Counted from the first letter of the stretch, positions 19,427-31,429 are shown. The stretch: DNA of 64,000 bases from Eledone cirrhosa (GCA_964016885.1 OZ024742.1:365615877-365679876); one strand, 5' to 3'. Notes: a model not told the origin generated them from the letters alone. Program-made: numbers and translations.

Positions 19427-21488
19427 ATACATAAATACATTCATAAAAAGCTGCGAACCACCAACGGAATTATTGTCAAAGCGGACAAAACATCAAATGT
19501 GTATACGATGGATGTTAATACATACAATAGCTTCATACGGAAAGAATTACATAGGAAATACAAAAAAACAAATGAGGCGGCACTGATAAACATCAACAAC
19601 GAGGCACACAATATAGTCAAACACCTAGGAATAGACGACAGAACGGAGCCACTTAAGCCATGTACCCCCACATTTAACCTCAAAGACCACAAGGTAAATT
19701 TTGATTATAACCCCACTATTAGACTTATATGCCCATCCAAATCGGACATCGGGAAAATTAGTAAACATATATTAGACAGAGTGATAGCACAAATGAAGAA
19801 TAAACTAGTGATTAAACTATGGGGTAACGCTACCGAAACAATTAGATGGTTTAACAATATAGCTAACAAAGAAGTATCTAAATTTATACAATTTGACATT
19901 AACGATTATTACTCATCTCTATCCCCCAACACCTTGGATAAAGCCTTAGCATTCGCCAAAGCCAATTCTGACATAACAGACGACGAGATAAAAATCATAT
20001 TAGCTGGTAGGAAAACAATAATTAAATTTGAAAACGCCTATTGGGAACGTAAGGATAGATTAAATAACTTTGACATCACGATGGGGGCTAACGACTCGGC
20101 TCAAGTCACAGACTTAGTAGGTATTTACATAGCCCATAGTTTACAAAGCGAGTTTAGCGACCTTCACGTTGGAATCTACAGAGACGACGCCCTTCTCCTA
20201 GTTAAGAACCTAAATAACCAGAGCATAGAAAGACTCCGTAAGAATATTAGAAAGACTCTCGGAAAACTAGGCCTTAGCATAACGTACGAGTATAGCACTA
20301 AAACAGTTAACTTTCTAGATGTGACGCTTAACCTAAATACGGGACTTATAAGACCTTTTCACCAGATTAATGAAAACTTAACATACATCAACTGTAACTC
20401 AAACCACCCACTATCAATAATTAAATCCATTCCACGCAGCATATCCCTTAGGATCTCCCGCCTCTCATCTAACCGGCAAATCTTCGAAGAACATGCAGAA
20501 TACTACAATACCACATTAGACAAGGCAGGCCACTTAGATAGAGTAGAATATATAGATGAAAGCCTCTGTGAAGCACACACGAACACGCATAACACAAACT
20601 CCAGAAACACACGCATACACACATTTACGCATAGAACTGCAAAGTATACGGCAAATAGAAGTACAACATCGAAATCAAACAAGTCACGCAGTAGAAAATA
20701 TATTTGGTATAACCCCATATTTAACACCTCTATTAGTACTAACCTACCCTCTACTTTCTTTAGAATAATAAATAGGCACTTTCCAGATTCACATAGATAC
20801 AGCAAAATCCTTAACACTAAATCTATTAGACTATCCTACTCCACGGCACCAAATATAGAAGCACACATTAAGATGCTTAACGCTAAAAAGATACATAACA
20901 ACACCAAAACACAAATTTACAACAATAACAATACAATTACCACCGAACACAACAGAATATCTAATACACAAACACCCGCTAATAGGCAAACAAAACGTAA
21001 CACACTTGTTCAGGTATCGCAGCCCACAAATAATGCCAAAGTTGCCCATAACAAGAAATGCAACTGCCACCTACCTGAAACCTGTCCATTACAAAATGAA
21101 TGTATGCAGTCTAACCTGGTTTACCAATGCACAGTGGAATCAGATAACCAGAAATGGTATTACATCGGAGGCGACTGGGAATACTTTTAAAGCTCGTTGG
21201 TATACACACCATTACGCAATGAAACATTCCCAGCACCGTTATGTAACTACCCTTGCAAACAAGACCTGGCAACTGAGGGAAAGTATCCATCAATACACCC
21301 TGAAGTGGAAAAAATTATCAAACGCGCCCCCATATCGGAGTGGTATGAGAAGCTGTCGATTATGCGACCTTGAGCTGTTCCAGATCTTAAGTTCGAAGAA
21401 TAGGTTACTCAACAATAAAATTGAGAGATCAATTTATTGTAACCATAGACTTAAAGAGAAATTTTCGCACTACAAATCGAACACTTAA
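19427..21488 (+). pseudogene. PLE-B reverse transcriptase / GIY-YIG ORF, 5'-truncated with one frameshift
   Basis: The open frame runs in from the repeat junction (IIVKADKTSNVYTMD, the conserved 'ADK' box). Numbering from the codon at 19499: TIRLICPSKSDIGKISKH (73-90), QFDINDYYSSL (131-141, motif A), MGANDSAQVTDLVGIY (195-210, motif B), GIYRDDALLLV (catalytic YRDD 227-230, genomic 20177-20188), VNFLDVTLNL (270-279), ISRLSSNRQIFEEHA, a Thr/Arg/Asn-rich linker, SIRLSYSTAPN, CNCHLPETCPLQNEC (521-535) and VYQCTV, then YYIG (554-557). One extra base at about 21170, right after YIG, shifts the frame. The rest of the endonuclease (ATGNTFKARWYTHH, CRLCDLELFQIL, RLKEKF) continues in the next frame to the stop at 21486-21488. 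So there are two lesions: the missing N-terminus and the single-base insertion. The frame at 21006-21170 before that point is a shadow. Confidence 0.88.
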
Positions 21489-21754
21489 CCTCTTACTACC
21501 AACTGACAAACTGCATATGCTTAGACTTTATACCCTCTTATATCTAGACCCTTTAATTACCCACAAAACCAATACATATATCCCCCCCTTCTCCCTCATT
21601 CCTCTTCTATTTTTTCGTTTTCTTCCTTCCCCCTTCTTGGCTATCTTTTCTTTTCTTCCTTCTCACCCCTTCTTTGCTTTTATTTTTGTCATTATTATCT
21701 TTATTTTTATTTTTTTTATATATATATATGTGTGTATATGTGTGTGTGTGTGCG

Positions 21755-21795
<41 letters not shown>

Positions 21796-22327
21796 ATGTG
21801 TGTGTATATATATGTATGTGTGTATGTGTGTGTATATATATGTATGTGTATGTATGTGTATGTATGTGTGTATATATATATATTTATCTCTTTATATCCC
21901 CCCTCTCACTCTCTCCCTCTCTATCCATCCCTCCCACCATTATCTATTTAATTCTCTTTAACTCACTACACTCCACGACATGATGTCTGCTATCAAAACT
22001 GACCAAAGAATCCTTCCACCTCTACTCCTACCTCCACCTCAGTTTGTCATTCTACTTCCTACCTCTTCCCCCTTCCTCTCTCTCTATACTATGCCGTCTG
22101 TCCCCTCACCTCCTGATTCCTCTCTCTCTATACTAGTAAATACAATTCCAAATAAATGTTTTTCTCTATATATTAAGAATTATTTCAAGAGTAACTCACT
22201 ATTTTGAAAATTTGGACTGTGAACAATTATAATTGAGTGGCTGCTATTTGCAGTATAGCAATATAAGGTTGCACTTACCAATGAAACGGTCGTAAATACC
22301 TGGATTAAATCCTTCTCTTAATGCTTA
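21307..22327 (+). repeat. PLE-B right direct repeat (pLTR)
   Basis: Second copy of the repeat at 18336-19425, beginning GGAAAAAATTATCAAACGCG and ending CTCTTAATGCTTA. It includes the ORF 3' end and a shorter TA/TG microsatellite (about 21716-21885). It continues 18 bp further (CCTGTGTTTTCTCTTTTA), which the left copy lacks but the inverted terminus has. Confidence 0.9.
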
Positions 22328-22345
22328 CCTGTGTTTTCTCTTTTA

Positions 22346-22480
22346 TACTTTATACTCCAAGATTGAACGGAATTCTTACAAACTTGTGGAGTTACCTCTA
22401 ACCGTACGTTGAAACCGTCCATGAAACTGGCTTTCTTAACCAAAAACTGGATCACAATAAGCAATTTTTTGCTTCTCTAA
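22346..22480. other. Short unassigned spacer
   Basis: Unique-looking DNA between the PLE-B end and the next TA tract, with no gene. Confidence 0.5.
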
Positions 22481-22880
<400 letters not shown>

Positions 22881-22924
22881 ATGTTACTATTTTCAAAGTT
22901 GTTTAATATTAAATATCATTAATT

Positions 22925-23108
22925 GGTGGATTGGCAGTATCGGTAGAGGGTCGGACGGCATGCTTTGCAGCAAAGAGTTACGGCCCTTTATGATCTGAGT
23001 TCAAATCCCGCCGAGTTTAACTTTGCCTTTCATCCTTACGGGGTCGATAACATAAAGTAACAGTAATGCACTGGGTAATTGCTGGCCTTGTGCCTAAAGT
23101 AGAAATAA
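22925..23108 (+). repeat. tRNA-derived SINE (octopus-type)
   Basis: The head has an A-box-like TTGGCAGTATCGGTAGAGG and a B-box-like GAGTTCAAATCCCGCC (22997-23012). The body is CTTTGCCTTTCATCCTTACG, then GGGTCGATAA, and the tail is GCACTGGG...GGCCTTGTGCCTAAAGTAGAAA. I recognise this as the widespread octopus/cephalopod SINE style (OR-type), from memory of the family rather than a search. It is shortened internally, because a duplicated GGGTCGAT block usual in this family is missing. Confidence 0.8.
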
Positions 23109-23119
23109 TTAATTAGTTT

Positions 23120-23303
23120 GAGAGAAAGGGATTCATTCTGTTTGATGTATAATCCGTAAGATGGTAATCCAGCAAATTTTAGAAAGAAAACAACAAAAGA
23201 ATACTCACGGGATCCAAACCGTGTATCCTTTCGTTTGCCGGATCACCTGATTACCATATTACGGATTACACAACAAAGAGACTGTGAATCCCTTTCTCTA
23301 TAA
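23120..23303. repeat. Foldback element, ~58-bp arms
   Basis: GAGAGAAAGGGATTCA near 23119 pairs with TGAATCCCTTTCTCT near 23284-23299. The inner arms share AATCCGTAAgATGGTAATC and its complement. The loop holds AATACTCACGGGATCC. It lies directly after the SINE. No ORF is present, so a MITE or retroelement-end dimer is possible. Confidence 0.75.
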
Positions 23304-23904
23304 CTATTTAGTGGTTGCTTTTTTTTTGTTGCTATTTTTCAATATTTTCAACTGAAACCCGTAACATCTAAGAGAAGAAGATATCTAAATACTCGGAGTT
23401 GCTCGACTGATTTTTCTTTGTGTCAATTACCGACGAGACCTCAATAGTTCTTGGTAATTGAACTGCAGTTTCCCCCAGCAGAATCGGGAGGTGTATATCT
23501 CGTCTGAAGGAGAAGCCTCTTAAGGTAGAGTTGCTAACCCAGCGGGTTTCTGAATCTTCACTTTTACAGTGGGATGCAGCTGAGTTATAGCACCTAAACT
23601 GGGCGTTTAGAGTCTGCCACTCCCTAGAAATTTTCCCATAATTGAATATTATTCTAAATACCTGAAGCACGATTGCTTTAGAATGAAATTCCTTCAATTT
23701 CGGTGTTGAAAAGCTCATGAAACCAAAGTGTTAGGTGCCTGAGCAATCCATAAACACGTCTACCTTTAACGTAATTCTTCGGGAGATGCAGCTTGACAAA
23801 TTCTGGGAAAAAGTTAGCCATTTAAATTACAGTTCATAATACAATTCAGCGTGACACAGTGGAAAACAAGCTTGCCCACTTTACAGGTATAATCCATTCG
23901 GAAA
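23304..23904. other. Unassigned DNA
   Basis: A minus-strand open frame (23368-23718) has no recognisable motif. No splice or promoter context supports a gene. Confidence 0.5.
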
Positions 23905-24045
23905 GCTTCCAAACAGTTTCCGTCTACCTACCATGGACCAACCCGAGTTTGTAGTAAATAACACTTGGCCACGATGCCATGCAGTAGAATCGAACCCGGG
24001 ACTTGATTATAAATCGACTCCCCTTAACCATCCACCCTTCCCTTC
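23905..24045 (-). repeat. tRNA-derived SINE, second family
   Basis: Minus strand: TGGTTAAGGGG (A box), CCGGGTTCGATTCTACTG (near-perfect B box, 23984-23999), then GCATGGCATCGTGGCCAAGT and GTTATTTACTACAAACTCGG through to GGTAGACGGAAACTG. The B box and the '...GGCAAGTGT...CTCGGG...GGTAGACGGAAACTG' body match a common cephalopod SINE that I recognise from memory. It differs in head and body from the SINE at 22925. Confidence 0.8.
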
Positions 24046-24153
24046 AACCTAGTAAGGTTAAAACCACGAAGGGCCAGATGTTAAACTAGATCGACATGAT
24101 GAGGACTTTCTCATCTCCATTAACCTAAGTGTTATAACACCATTAGACCACCT

Positions 24154-25280
24154 TGAGCATGTTGCTCTTACTGTTGTTGTTGTTATTGTTGTTGTTATTG
24201 TTATTGTTGTTGTTGTTATTGTTGTTGGTGTTGTTCTTGTTGTTGTTGTTCTTCTTCTTCTTGGTCTTACTATTGTTGTTGTTTATTACATTGTTGCTGC
24301 TAAAGTTAATGATGTTATTGCTGTTGTTGTTGTTGTTGTTGTTGTTGTTGGTGGTGGTGTTATTGGTGGTGTTGTTGTTGGTGTTGTTGGTGGTGTTGTT
24401 GTTGGTGTTGTTGGTGGTGTTGTTGTTGTTATTGGTGTTGTTGTTGTTGGTGGTGGTGGTACTGGTTTTGGTGTTGTTGTTGTTGTTGTTGGTGTTGGTG
24501 GTATTGTTGGTGTTGTTGTTGTTGTTGTTGTTGGTGGTGTTGTTGTTGGTGTTGTTGGTGGTGTTGTTGTTGGTGTTGATGTTGTTGTTGGTGTTGTTAT
24601 TGGTGTTGTTGTTGTTGGTGGTGGTGGTACTGGTTTTGGTGTTGTTGTTGTTGTTGTTGGTGTTGGTGGTATTGTTGGTGTTGTTGTTGTTGTTGTTGTT
24701 GGTGGTGTTGTTGTTGGTGGTGGTGTTGTTGGTGTTGTTGGTGTTGCTATTGGTGTTGGTGGTGGTGGTGTTGTTGTTGTTGTTGTTGGTGGTGGTGTTG
24801 TTGTTGTTGGTGTTGTTGTTGGTGGTGTTGTTGTTGTTGGTGTTGTTATTGGTGTTGTTGTTGTTGGTGGTGGTGGTACTGGTTTTGGTGTTGTTGTTGT
24901 TGTTGTTGGTGTTGGTGGTATTGTTGGTGTTGTTGTTGTTGTTGTTGGTGGTGGTGTTGTTGTTGTTGGTGTTGTTGTTGGTGGTGGTGTTGTTGGTGTT
25001 GTTGGTGTTGCTATTGGTGTTGTTGTTGTTGGTGTTGGTGTTGTTGTTGTTGGTGTTGGTGGTATTGTTGGTGTTGTTGTTGTTGTTGTTGTTGTTGTTG
25101 GTGTTGTTGGTGTTGCTATTGGTGTTGTTGTTGTTAGTGTTGTTGTTGTTGTTGTTGGTGGTGGTGTTGTTGTTGTTATTGGTGTTGTTGTTGTTGGTGT
25201 TGTTATTGGTGTTGTTGTAACTGTTGCTGTTGTAACTGTTGTTGTTGTTGCTGTAACTGTTGTTGTTGTTGCTCAAAGCA
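24154..25280. repeat. GTT/GGT/ATT trinucleotide array, ~1.1 kb, with internal higher-order copies
   Basis: A degenerate (GTT)n array. A block containing GGTGGTGGTACTGGTTTTGG recurs with the ACTGG at 24461, 24629 and 24878, so segments of about 168 and 249 bp have been duplicated. It is open in several frames on both strands (poly-Asn/Thr on minus, poly-Leu/Val on plus). No flanking domain suggests a protein. Confidence 0.92.
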
Positions 25281-25868
25281 TTAGGTTTCTTAGTACAAAT
25301 ATTTGAAGCACTTATTTTCACCTTCAATTATCCAACGTACCAAGATTTCTCGCAATAAAAGTCGTGCTTAAGAAAGGAATCTTTCTATAAACGAAAAATT
25401 TGAGCTGCAAATAATGTATGGCCCGACTGTGTGTGTGTAAATGTGATGTCTGCGAGGTGTGTAGTGTGTGTGTGGTGTGTGTGAGTAAATTGTATGTATG
25501 TGTGGTGTTGGTGTGTGCTATGAGTGTGTAAGTCTGTTGTGTATGTGATGTATGTGTGTGTTGGTGTCTACTGTGTTCCTATTTTAGATATCAATTATAT
25601 TGTTGTTTTTTCCTGCTATTTTCTTCTTCATCTACTAACTTATTATTTATTGCTTTAAACACTAAAATTGCCGGGTTTTGATGAGTTTTGTCGTGAGAGA
25701 AGGGGAGAGAAGGGGGAGAAGGGGGGAGAAGGGGAAGAAAACGACGAAGAAAGAGAAGACGAAGACGGTGTTTCTTGCAATAAATGTGATGTTTTTAGAC
25801 TTGTTCTCTCAGCAAAACAGCATAAGTCCAAACTGTTGAAATAAGAATGACGATTATGTATATATATA
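25281..25868. other. Unassigned DNA, GT-rich then GA-rich
   Basis: Loose GT repeats (25420-25565) and a purine-rich stretch (25698-25770). No gene. Confidence 0.55.
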
Positions 25869-25911
25869 GCGTCGAAACGGCTTGAGCTCTGCCGTCGGGG
25901 TCATGCTTTTT

Positions 25912-25914
<3 letters not shown>
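25869..25914 (+). repeat. PLE-end repeat, copy 5
   Basis: GCGTCGAAACGGCTTGAGC followed by TCTGCCGTCGGGGTC and TTTTTCCTATATATA. A minimal copy, keeping the hairpin and flanked by TA on both sides. Confidence 0.8.

Positions 25915-25968
<54 letters not shown>
25915..25968. repeat. (TA)n-(GA)n microsatellite
   Basis: TA followed by GA and an A-rich end, leading directly into the left arm of a large inverted repeat. Confidence 0.95.
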
Positions 25969-25969
<1 letters not shown>

Positions 25970-26042
25970 AAAAAAGAGATGAAATCGAAAATGCAACTGG
26001 AGTCTTATTTTTTTTTTTTTAAATATATATTTATTTGGTTCC

Positions 26043-26077
26043 TTTACCGGTTTCGCAGTTCTTCTGCTTTTCAAAAG
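26043..26077 (-). ncRNA. Degenerate hammerhead-like motif, left arm
   Basis: Minus strand: CCTT, TTGAAAA, GCAG-AAGAA-CTGC (stem II), GAAAC-CG-GTA, then AAGG, which pairs with CCTT. The CUGANGA box is altered at positions equivalent to C3 and G8, so catalysis is unlikely. The fold itself is well formed. Confidence 0.4.
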
Positions 26078-26302
26078 GTGAGTTGAGATGGAGGGTCTGT
26101 GGCTTTTCTCACACCTGGTTGGTCTCTGAATGTTACTTGTTTTATATGGAAAAAGTGGCTCGAAATGCCAGGTTTTTCGAGAAGTAATTTGAATGGTTGG
26201 TCAATAATTATAATAAATTTCGCGCCAGTTTGCGTTACATTAGTTCTTCAAATAAGAGGGGGGGGGGTTGTCACAGGTTGCTTTTTCATATAAGAAATTC
26301 AA

Positions 26303-26510
<208 letters not shown>

Positions 26511-27010
26511 CATATCTTTACTTTCTTTATTCAATAGAAAATCTGAATTCTGACACCCCAGCGAACTAACCATATTCACTGAACCAGAACAATTCTCCTA
26601 TCCCATTTCTCTTGACCATTATCTTTTACTTATCATAAAATTCTCTAAAAAGGCTACAGAATGGATTTCCAAATAAGGGCGCGAAAATTTAATGGAAACT
26701 TGTTCACGTGACAGCCATAATTTCATTTATAACCAATAAAAAAAATAGCCTTCGTGAGCCCCTTTTTTCAAGTAAAAAGAAATTCAAACGCTCATATATG
26801 AAAAAAACAACCTGTGAACCCCCCCCCCCCCCCTCTTATTTGAAGAACTATTGTAATGCGAACTGGCGCGAAATTTATTATAATTATTGACCAACCATTC
26901 AAATTACTTCTCGAAAAACCTGGCGTTTCGAGTCACTTTTTCCATATAAAACAAGTAACATTCAGAGACCAACCAGATGTGAGAAAAGCCACAGACCCTC
27001 CATCTCAACT

Positions 27011-27048
27011 CTACTTTTGAAAAGCAGAAGAACTGCGAAACCGGTAAA
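27011..27048 (+). ncRNA. Degenerate hammerhead-like motif, right arm
   Basis: Plus strand: CTT, TTGAAAA, GCAG-AAGAA-CTGC, GAAACCGGTA, AAGG. Same fold and same altered core as the left arm, with one arm mutation shortening stem I. Confidence 0.4.
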
Positions 27049-27181
27049 GGAACCAAATAAATATATATATTTAAAAAAAAAATAAGACTCCAGTTGCATT
27101 TTCGATTTCATCTCTTTTTCTTTATACTTTCACTCGTGTAGGACACCTCGGTTATTTTTCAATTTGTAAAAAAAACCTCAC

Positions 27182-27187
<6 letters not shown>

Positions 27188-27229
<42 letters not shown>
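27188..27229. repeat. (TA)n microsatellite
   Basis: About 40 bp of TA preceding a palindrome. Confidence 0.95.
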
Positions 27230-27230
<1 letters not shown>

Positions 27231-27281
27231 TAGTATGGTTTTGAAACAGTGAGCAGGTTTGAAATTAGAAAATAGAATAGC

Positions 27282-27460
27282 TTTCACTGTATTTTTGACT
27301 AAAGAAATTTTAGTCTGATAATCGGGTTTAGAACCCCCAGATAAATGGAAAAAGATGAGTATTGACGTCCCATGTACGTCAATACTCATCTTTTTCCATT
27401 TATCTGAGGGTTCTAAACCCCATTATCAGACTAAAATTTCTTTTGTCAAAAATACGGTGA

Positions 27461-27463
<3 letters not shown>
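27282..27463. repeat. Near-perfect palindrome, ~87-bp arms with a 7-nt loop
   Basis: Arms 27282-27368 and 27376-27463 meet at ATTGACGT-CCCATGT-ACGTCAAT. Only a few mismatches separate the arms. TA tracts lie outside. There is no ORF. Confidence 0.9.
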
Positions 27464-27534
<71 letters not shown>

Positions 27535-27573
27535 ATATATATAAATATATATATATGTATATATATATATTTA
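27464..27573. repeat. (TA)n microsatellite
   Basis: About 108 bp of TA with CCGTATA and TATG interruptions. Confidence 0.95.
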
Positions 27574-27589
27574 AAAGACTAGAGATGTA

Positions 27590-28825
27590 ACGCACGAGTT
27601 ATGATATATTGGTAAAACGAAAAGAAAATGCTGACAAATTTTTCCCAGTGAAAAATAGTTTAATTAGGAATAAGTAAAAATTAGTAATAGTATTGGTTAG
27701 TATTCAGTTTTGGTTTTAAGTGTTTAACGGTTGCGCATTTCTAATGCTTTTCAAGAATAATTTTGAGATAGAGCGCCCGTGATGTTTGCTCTAATCTGAT
27801 TAGTTTTGGAAATTCTACCTTTTTTATGTGAAAAAGGTGGCTCCAGATGTATTAAAATAAGTTTCGCGCCAATTCGTGTTGCAAAAATTCTTGTGATCAA
27901 AACAGTTTTGATTGGTCGGTAGAGGTCATGTGAATGTTAAAAATTGATTTTGCGCCAAACGTAGGTTTGTCGCGGCTGATTAAGATGTCACTGAAAAATA
28001 AGTCTTTTAAGACAAATATGTGTGTGTGTGTGTGTGTGTGTAGTAGTAGTAAAGAGGTTCATTGTGATAATGGTCAGCAGGGATGTGTGTGCGAATTGTA
28101 GTTTGTTGACAGGTCAACAGTTCAGATGCCTATTAAGACAAGTGTGTGTGTGTGTAGCAGAGTAATTCGTGGTAGAGGGATCGGTCTGTAGGAATGTGTC
28201 TGTACGTGTGTGGGGGATATTTTAACATGTTAAAATATATTTTTCAACTCTTGTCTTATACGGAGAAGTGTGTGTGTGTGTGTGTGTGTATGTCTCTTTG
28301 TATGTTAGTGTACGCGTGTGTATGTGTGTGTGTATATGTCTGTGTGTGTGTGTGTGTGTATGTGTGTATGTGTGTGTGAACCAGTATTTTTGTGATACTG
28401 GTAAAAATGGTGTACATTATTCGATATTTTCAGTAAAAACGATTCTCTCAAAAGAACATCAAACACATTAATAATAAAAGGTGTGAAGTAATATATAGTA
28501 TTGGCATAACACCAAGAAGTGTGTGAGCGTCCAGATTGTACGTACTGCAAGGGGAATCCATTAGGCCTTGCCGTATTGGAATACTTGTGTACAAATATGT
28601 ATATGCCCATCAGTGTGCAATGCATGTGTGCGTATATGTATGTGTGTGTGTCGGCACGTTTATATCTATAGACATCAAAAGGTATGCAAATTTGTGTATA
28701 TTTGTGTTGCACCATAGAACATGTGTGTTTACGTATGTCATTGTGTTTATATGTGGATAGAGATGTATGTAGGATGTATGCTGATGTAGGTATGTATGTT
28801 GACGTGTGTATGTTGTGGGTTCGTC
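27590..28825 (-). other. Probable 3' region of the downstream minus-strand PLE (PLE-C)
   Basis: It contains a diverged relative of the 25971 inverted-repeat arm (about 27720-27900, minus strand; shared TTTTCACAT, GCGCGAAA-like and GAAAAGCA blocks) and then GT microsatellites (28019-28041, 28268-28377). Its position just beyond the PLE-C stop suggests 3' UTR. No ORF with a motif. Confidence 0.5.
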
Positions 28826-31279
28826 TTAGGGAGAAGTGTTTAGACGGGGTCCGTATTTGTTAATAAAGTGAGATTCCTTGCTGATGCGCTGGGTGTAGGT
28901 GGCATTATCTTTAAATTTGTAGAGGGGAAAGATTCTGAAGTTGGGATGATTTGGGGCGGCACAGGTATCAATGTGTTCACTTAGTGGTATTTTCCTGTAT
29001 TCCCGTATTTTAATTTGGGATCTATGGACAGTCATTCGTTGGCGGAGGCTGTCTTTGGTCTGGCCTATGTATTGTTCTCAACAACCTGAGCAAGTTAATA
29101 TATATATTAGATTTTCTGATGCGCATGTGAAATAGTGTTTTACTATAAAACGTTGTCCTTCTTTGAAATAGAATTCCGAACCCTCTATTAGGTTGATGCA
29201 TATGCCACAGTTGGGTCTATCGCATTTTTTTACTGTGGGTTTCGTTGTTGTGGTTGGCAGTACTTTGGCATGTGTTAGCATGTTTTTCATTGACTTGGAT
29301 TGTCTTTTGCTCTTTATGATATCATGTGTTCGTAGGATTTGGTTCATTCTATGGTCCTTTTTTAACACAGGGATGTTCTGGAGGATGGTGTCAAAGGCCT
29401 CATTGTTGAGGGGGTTGTGTGTGGAGATGTATGGAAGAGCTTTTAGTTTCGGTTGATTTACTTTAGGGTGTCTAAGGACCTGGGTACTGAGTTTTAGGGC
29501 ACGTTGGATTCCATTGTCAATTAGTGATGCAGGGTAGTCCCTGCCTATGAGTGTGTCCTTTAGTTCTTGTAGCCGTAAGTAACAGGTGTTTTTATTGGAG
29601 ACTATAGTACAGATCTCTTGGCTAAGTTCTAGGGAATATTAATTTTAACGTGTCTAGGGCGGCAAGAGTTGAAAGGATGATATTTCTTGGAGTCTGTGGG
29701 CTTGTAGTATATGTCTGTTTCTATTTTTTTGTTATGAATCTTAATGAGGATGTCGAGGAAGGGGAGTTGTTGATGGCTGTATCCCATTGTGAAGTTAATA
29801 TTCGTGTTAAGCCCATTTATAAGGGTGTGAAATTCTTTAAGTTTCTCGATGTTTTCGTGCCAAAGGATGAAGCAGTCATCTAGATATCGCTTCCAGTTCC
29901 TTTCTATGTGTAAGTGGAGAGTGTTTCCAAATTTGTTTAGTACTTTAGTGTAGAGGGTGATTTCCAGGTATCCCATGACTAGGTTGGCATAAGTGGGGGC
30001 TGTTTTCGTTCCCATAGCGGTCCCAGATTTCTGCCTGTAGGGTTTGTTATTGAAAACGAAGTAATTGTTCTCCAAGATAAATTTGAGTCGCTCTATCACG
30101 AATTCTTTTTTGATGCGTTGTGGGAGTTCATTGTGGTAATTATCCAGCCAGAATTGGATAGCTTCTATTTCTAGGTTGTGGGGGATGTTGGAGTATAGGT
30201 TGACTACATCGAACGTCACTAGTAGGGTTTGTTCAGAAAGGGGCATATTAGGGAGGTGATTGAGCATATCTAGGTCGTCCCTTATATAGCTTTTGATGTG
30301 TTTGAGAAGGGTATCAATGAAGTTGCTAAGGCGGTGGGTTTGGCAAGCGGGGCCTATTATAGGTCTTAATTTGAGATCATTGGGTGAGGGGACATTGATG
30401 ACTATGTGTGTGGCTTCCTTGCATGCCTTACTTATTAATTCGCTTTTATGTACTTTAGGGATACCGTAGAAAAGTCTGGATTTACTTGTTTAGTCTGTGA
30501 TGAAGCTGAATTCCTTGTTAGTGAGTCCTTCTTTGTATTGGTTGATTAGAGTTTTTAGGTTTCTCATAATTTTCTGTAGTGTTCAGCCTTTTCGTAGTAT
30601 GTTTCGTTTTCCAAAGTGGAGAGCGCTAAGTTGATATAGAATTCTGTCTCCATTAGGACTACTGTACTCCCTTTATCAGCCTCTTTAATTGTAATGGTTC
30701 TGTCGGTTTTTAATCTATTTAATTCTTCCCATTCTTTCTTGTTGAGGTTTGGCTTGTGTTTTTGGCTGTACAAGTGTTGGTAAGGGAAGTTTGTGATGTG
30801 TTCACAGAATTCGTCCAGGATTTTATTTCTACCTTTTGATGGGGTGTAATTGCTTCTATTTCTGGCTAATGATTCATCCTCATGGTACTGGTCGAATAGT
30901 TCTTCACTGAGTCGTAACTTTCTACAGTAGTCTGTGATGTCTTCCTTCATTTCATAGTAGTTAGGACATAGTGGGATCGGTGTGAATTTAAGACCTTTGG
31001 AGAGTAAGTTGATAAGGTTGGGTGTTGGTTCTGCACTAGTTAGATTGATAATTTGTATTACTCTCGGTTTCTCCTCCCTGTCTTGTGTTATTTTGTTTGC
31101 CTGTATCTGTGTGCTGTGTCTAAAAAATGGTTGGGGTAGAGGGGTTGTCTGCTGATGTTAAGTGGTCTCCTGTGTTTGTAATATTCCTTGTTGTTGTAAA
31201 ATGTGGTTCGGGTTGGTGGTTGTAGATTGAATGGGGTGTTCCTGTATTGCGAGTATGGATGTGTGTTTCTATGTGCCAT
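28826..31279 (-). pseudogene. Penelope-like element PLE-C: RT + GIY-YIG, nearly full length, several lesions
   Basis: From the N-terminus: MAHRNTHPYSQYRN (ATG 31279), a frameshift near 31090, INLTSAEPTPNLINLLSKGL and LKFTPIP (classical PLE N-terminal box), TITIKEADKGSTVVL, a frameshift near 30565, a stop TAA near 30491, then LFYGIPKVHK, LRPIIGPACQT, LLVTFDVVNLYSNIPH (motif A), GTAMGTKTAPTYANLVMG (motif B), RYLDDCFILW (motif C, YLDD at about 29875-29886) and LPFLDILI. A frameshift near 29632 follows, then KCDRPNCGIC, LIYILTCSGC, an in-frame TGA at 29078-29080, and QYIGQTKDSLRQRMTVH (GIY-YIG), ending 28826. Roughly 817 codons overall, a typical PLE size. At least five lesions make it inactive. 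It is a different lineage from PLE-A (YVDD) and PLE-B (YRDD). Confidence 0.9.
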
Positions 31280-31395
31280 GTTGGATTGTGGTGTTATAGG
31301 TGGCCTACGTTGGTGGTTGTATCGTGTGGTGTTTGTTTTTGTTGTGTATTATGGAAGCGAGAGTTGAGAAAATGTAAATTACATTGCTGTCCCCT

Positions 31396-31429
<34 letters not shown>

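Larger units (their letters stand above)
18200..22345 (+). mobile_element. Penelope-like element PLE-B with direct terminal repeats and an inverted terminus
   Basis: Layout: an inverted copy of the extreme 3' end (18200-18334), a left direct repeat (18336-19425), an internal ORF segment (19427 on), a right direct repeat (21307-22327) and the 3' terminus (to 22345). This mix of direct 'pLTR' repeats plus an inverted fragment is characteristic of Penelope elements and differs from retroviral LTRs. The left repeat contains the last ~57 codons of the ORF, so a second, partial element copy precedes the main one in tandem. The main copy is 5'-truncated at the 19425 junction. Confidence 0.88.

Noticed and set aside
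22925..23012. Functional tRNA gene
   Set aside because: The A- and B-box-like sequences are present, but no full cloverleaf or acceptor pairing can be drawn, and a SINE body and tail follow directly.
23368..23718. 116-codon minus-strand open frame
   Set aside because: No recognisable motif, no neighbouring exon signals, and a length within chance expectation for the base composition.
24143..25327. Asn/Thr-rich minus-strand and Leu/Val-rich plus-strand open frames
   Set aside because: Both are translations of the same GTT/GGT/ATT array. No non-repetitive domain is attached.
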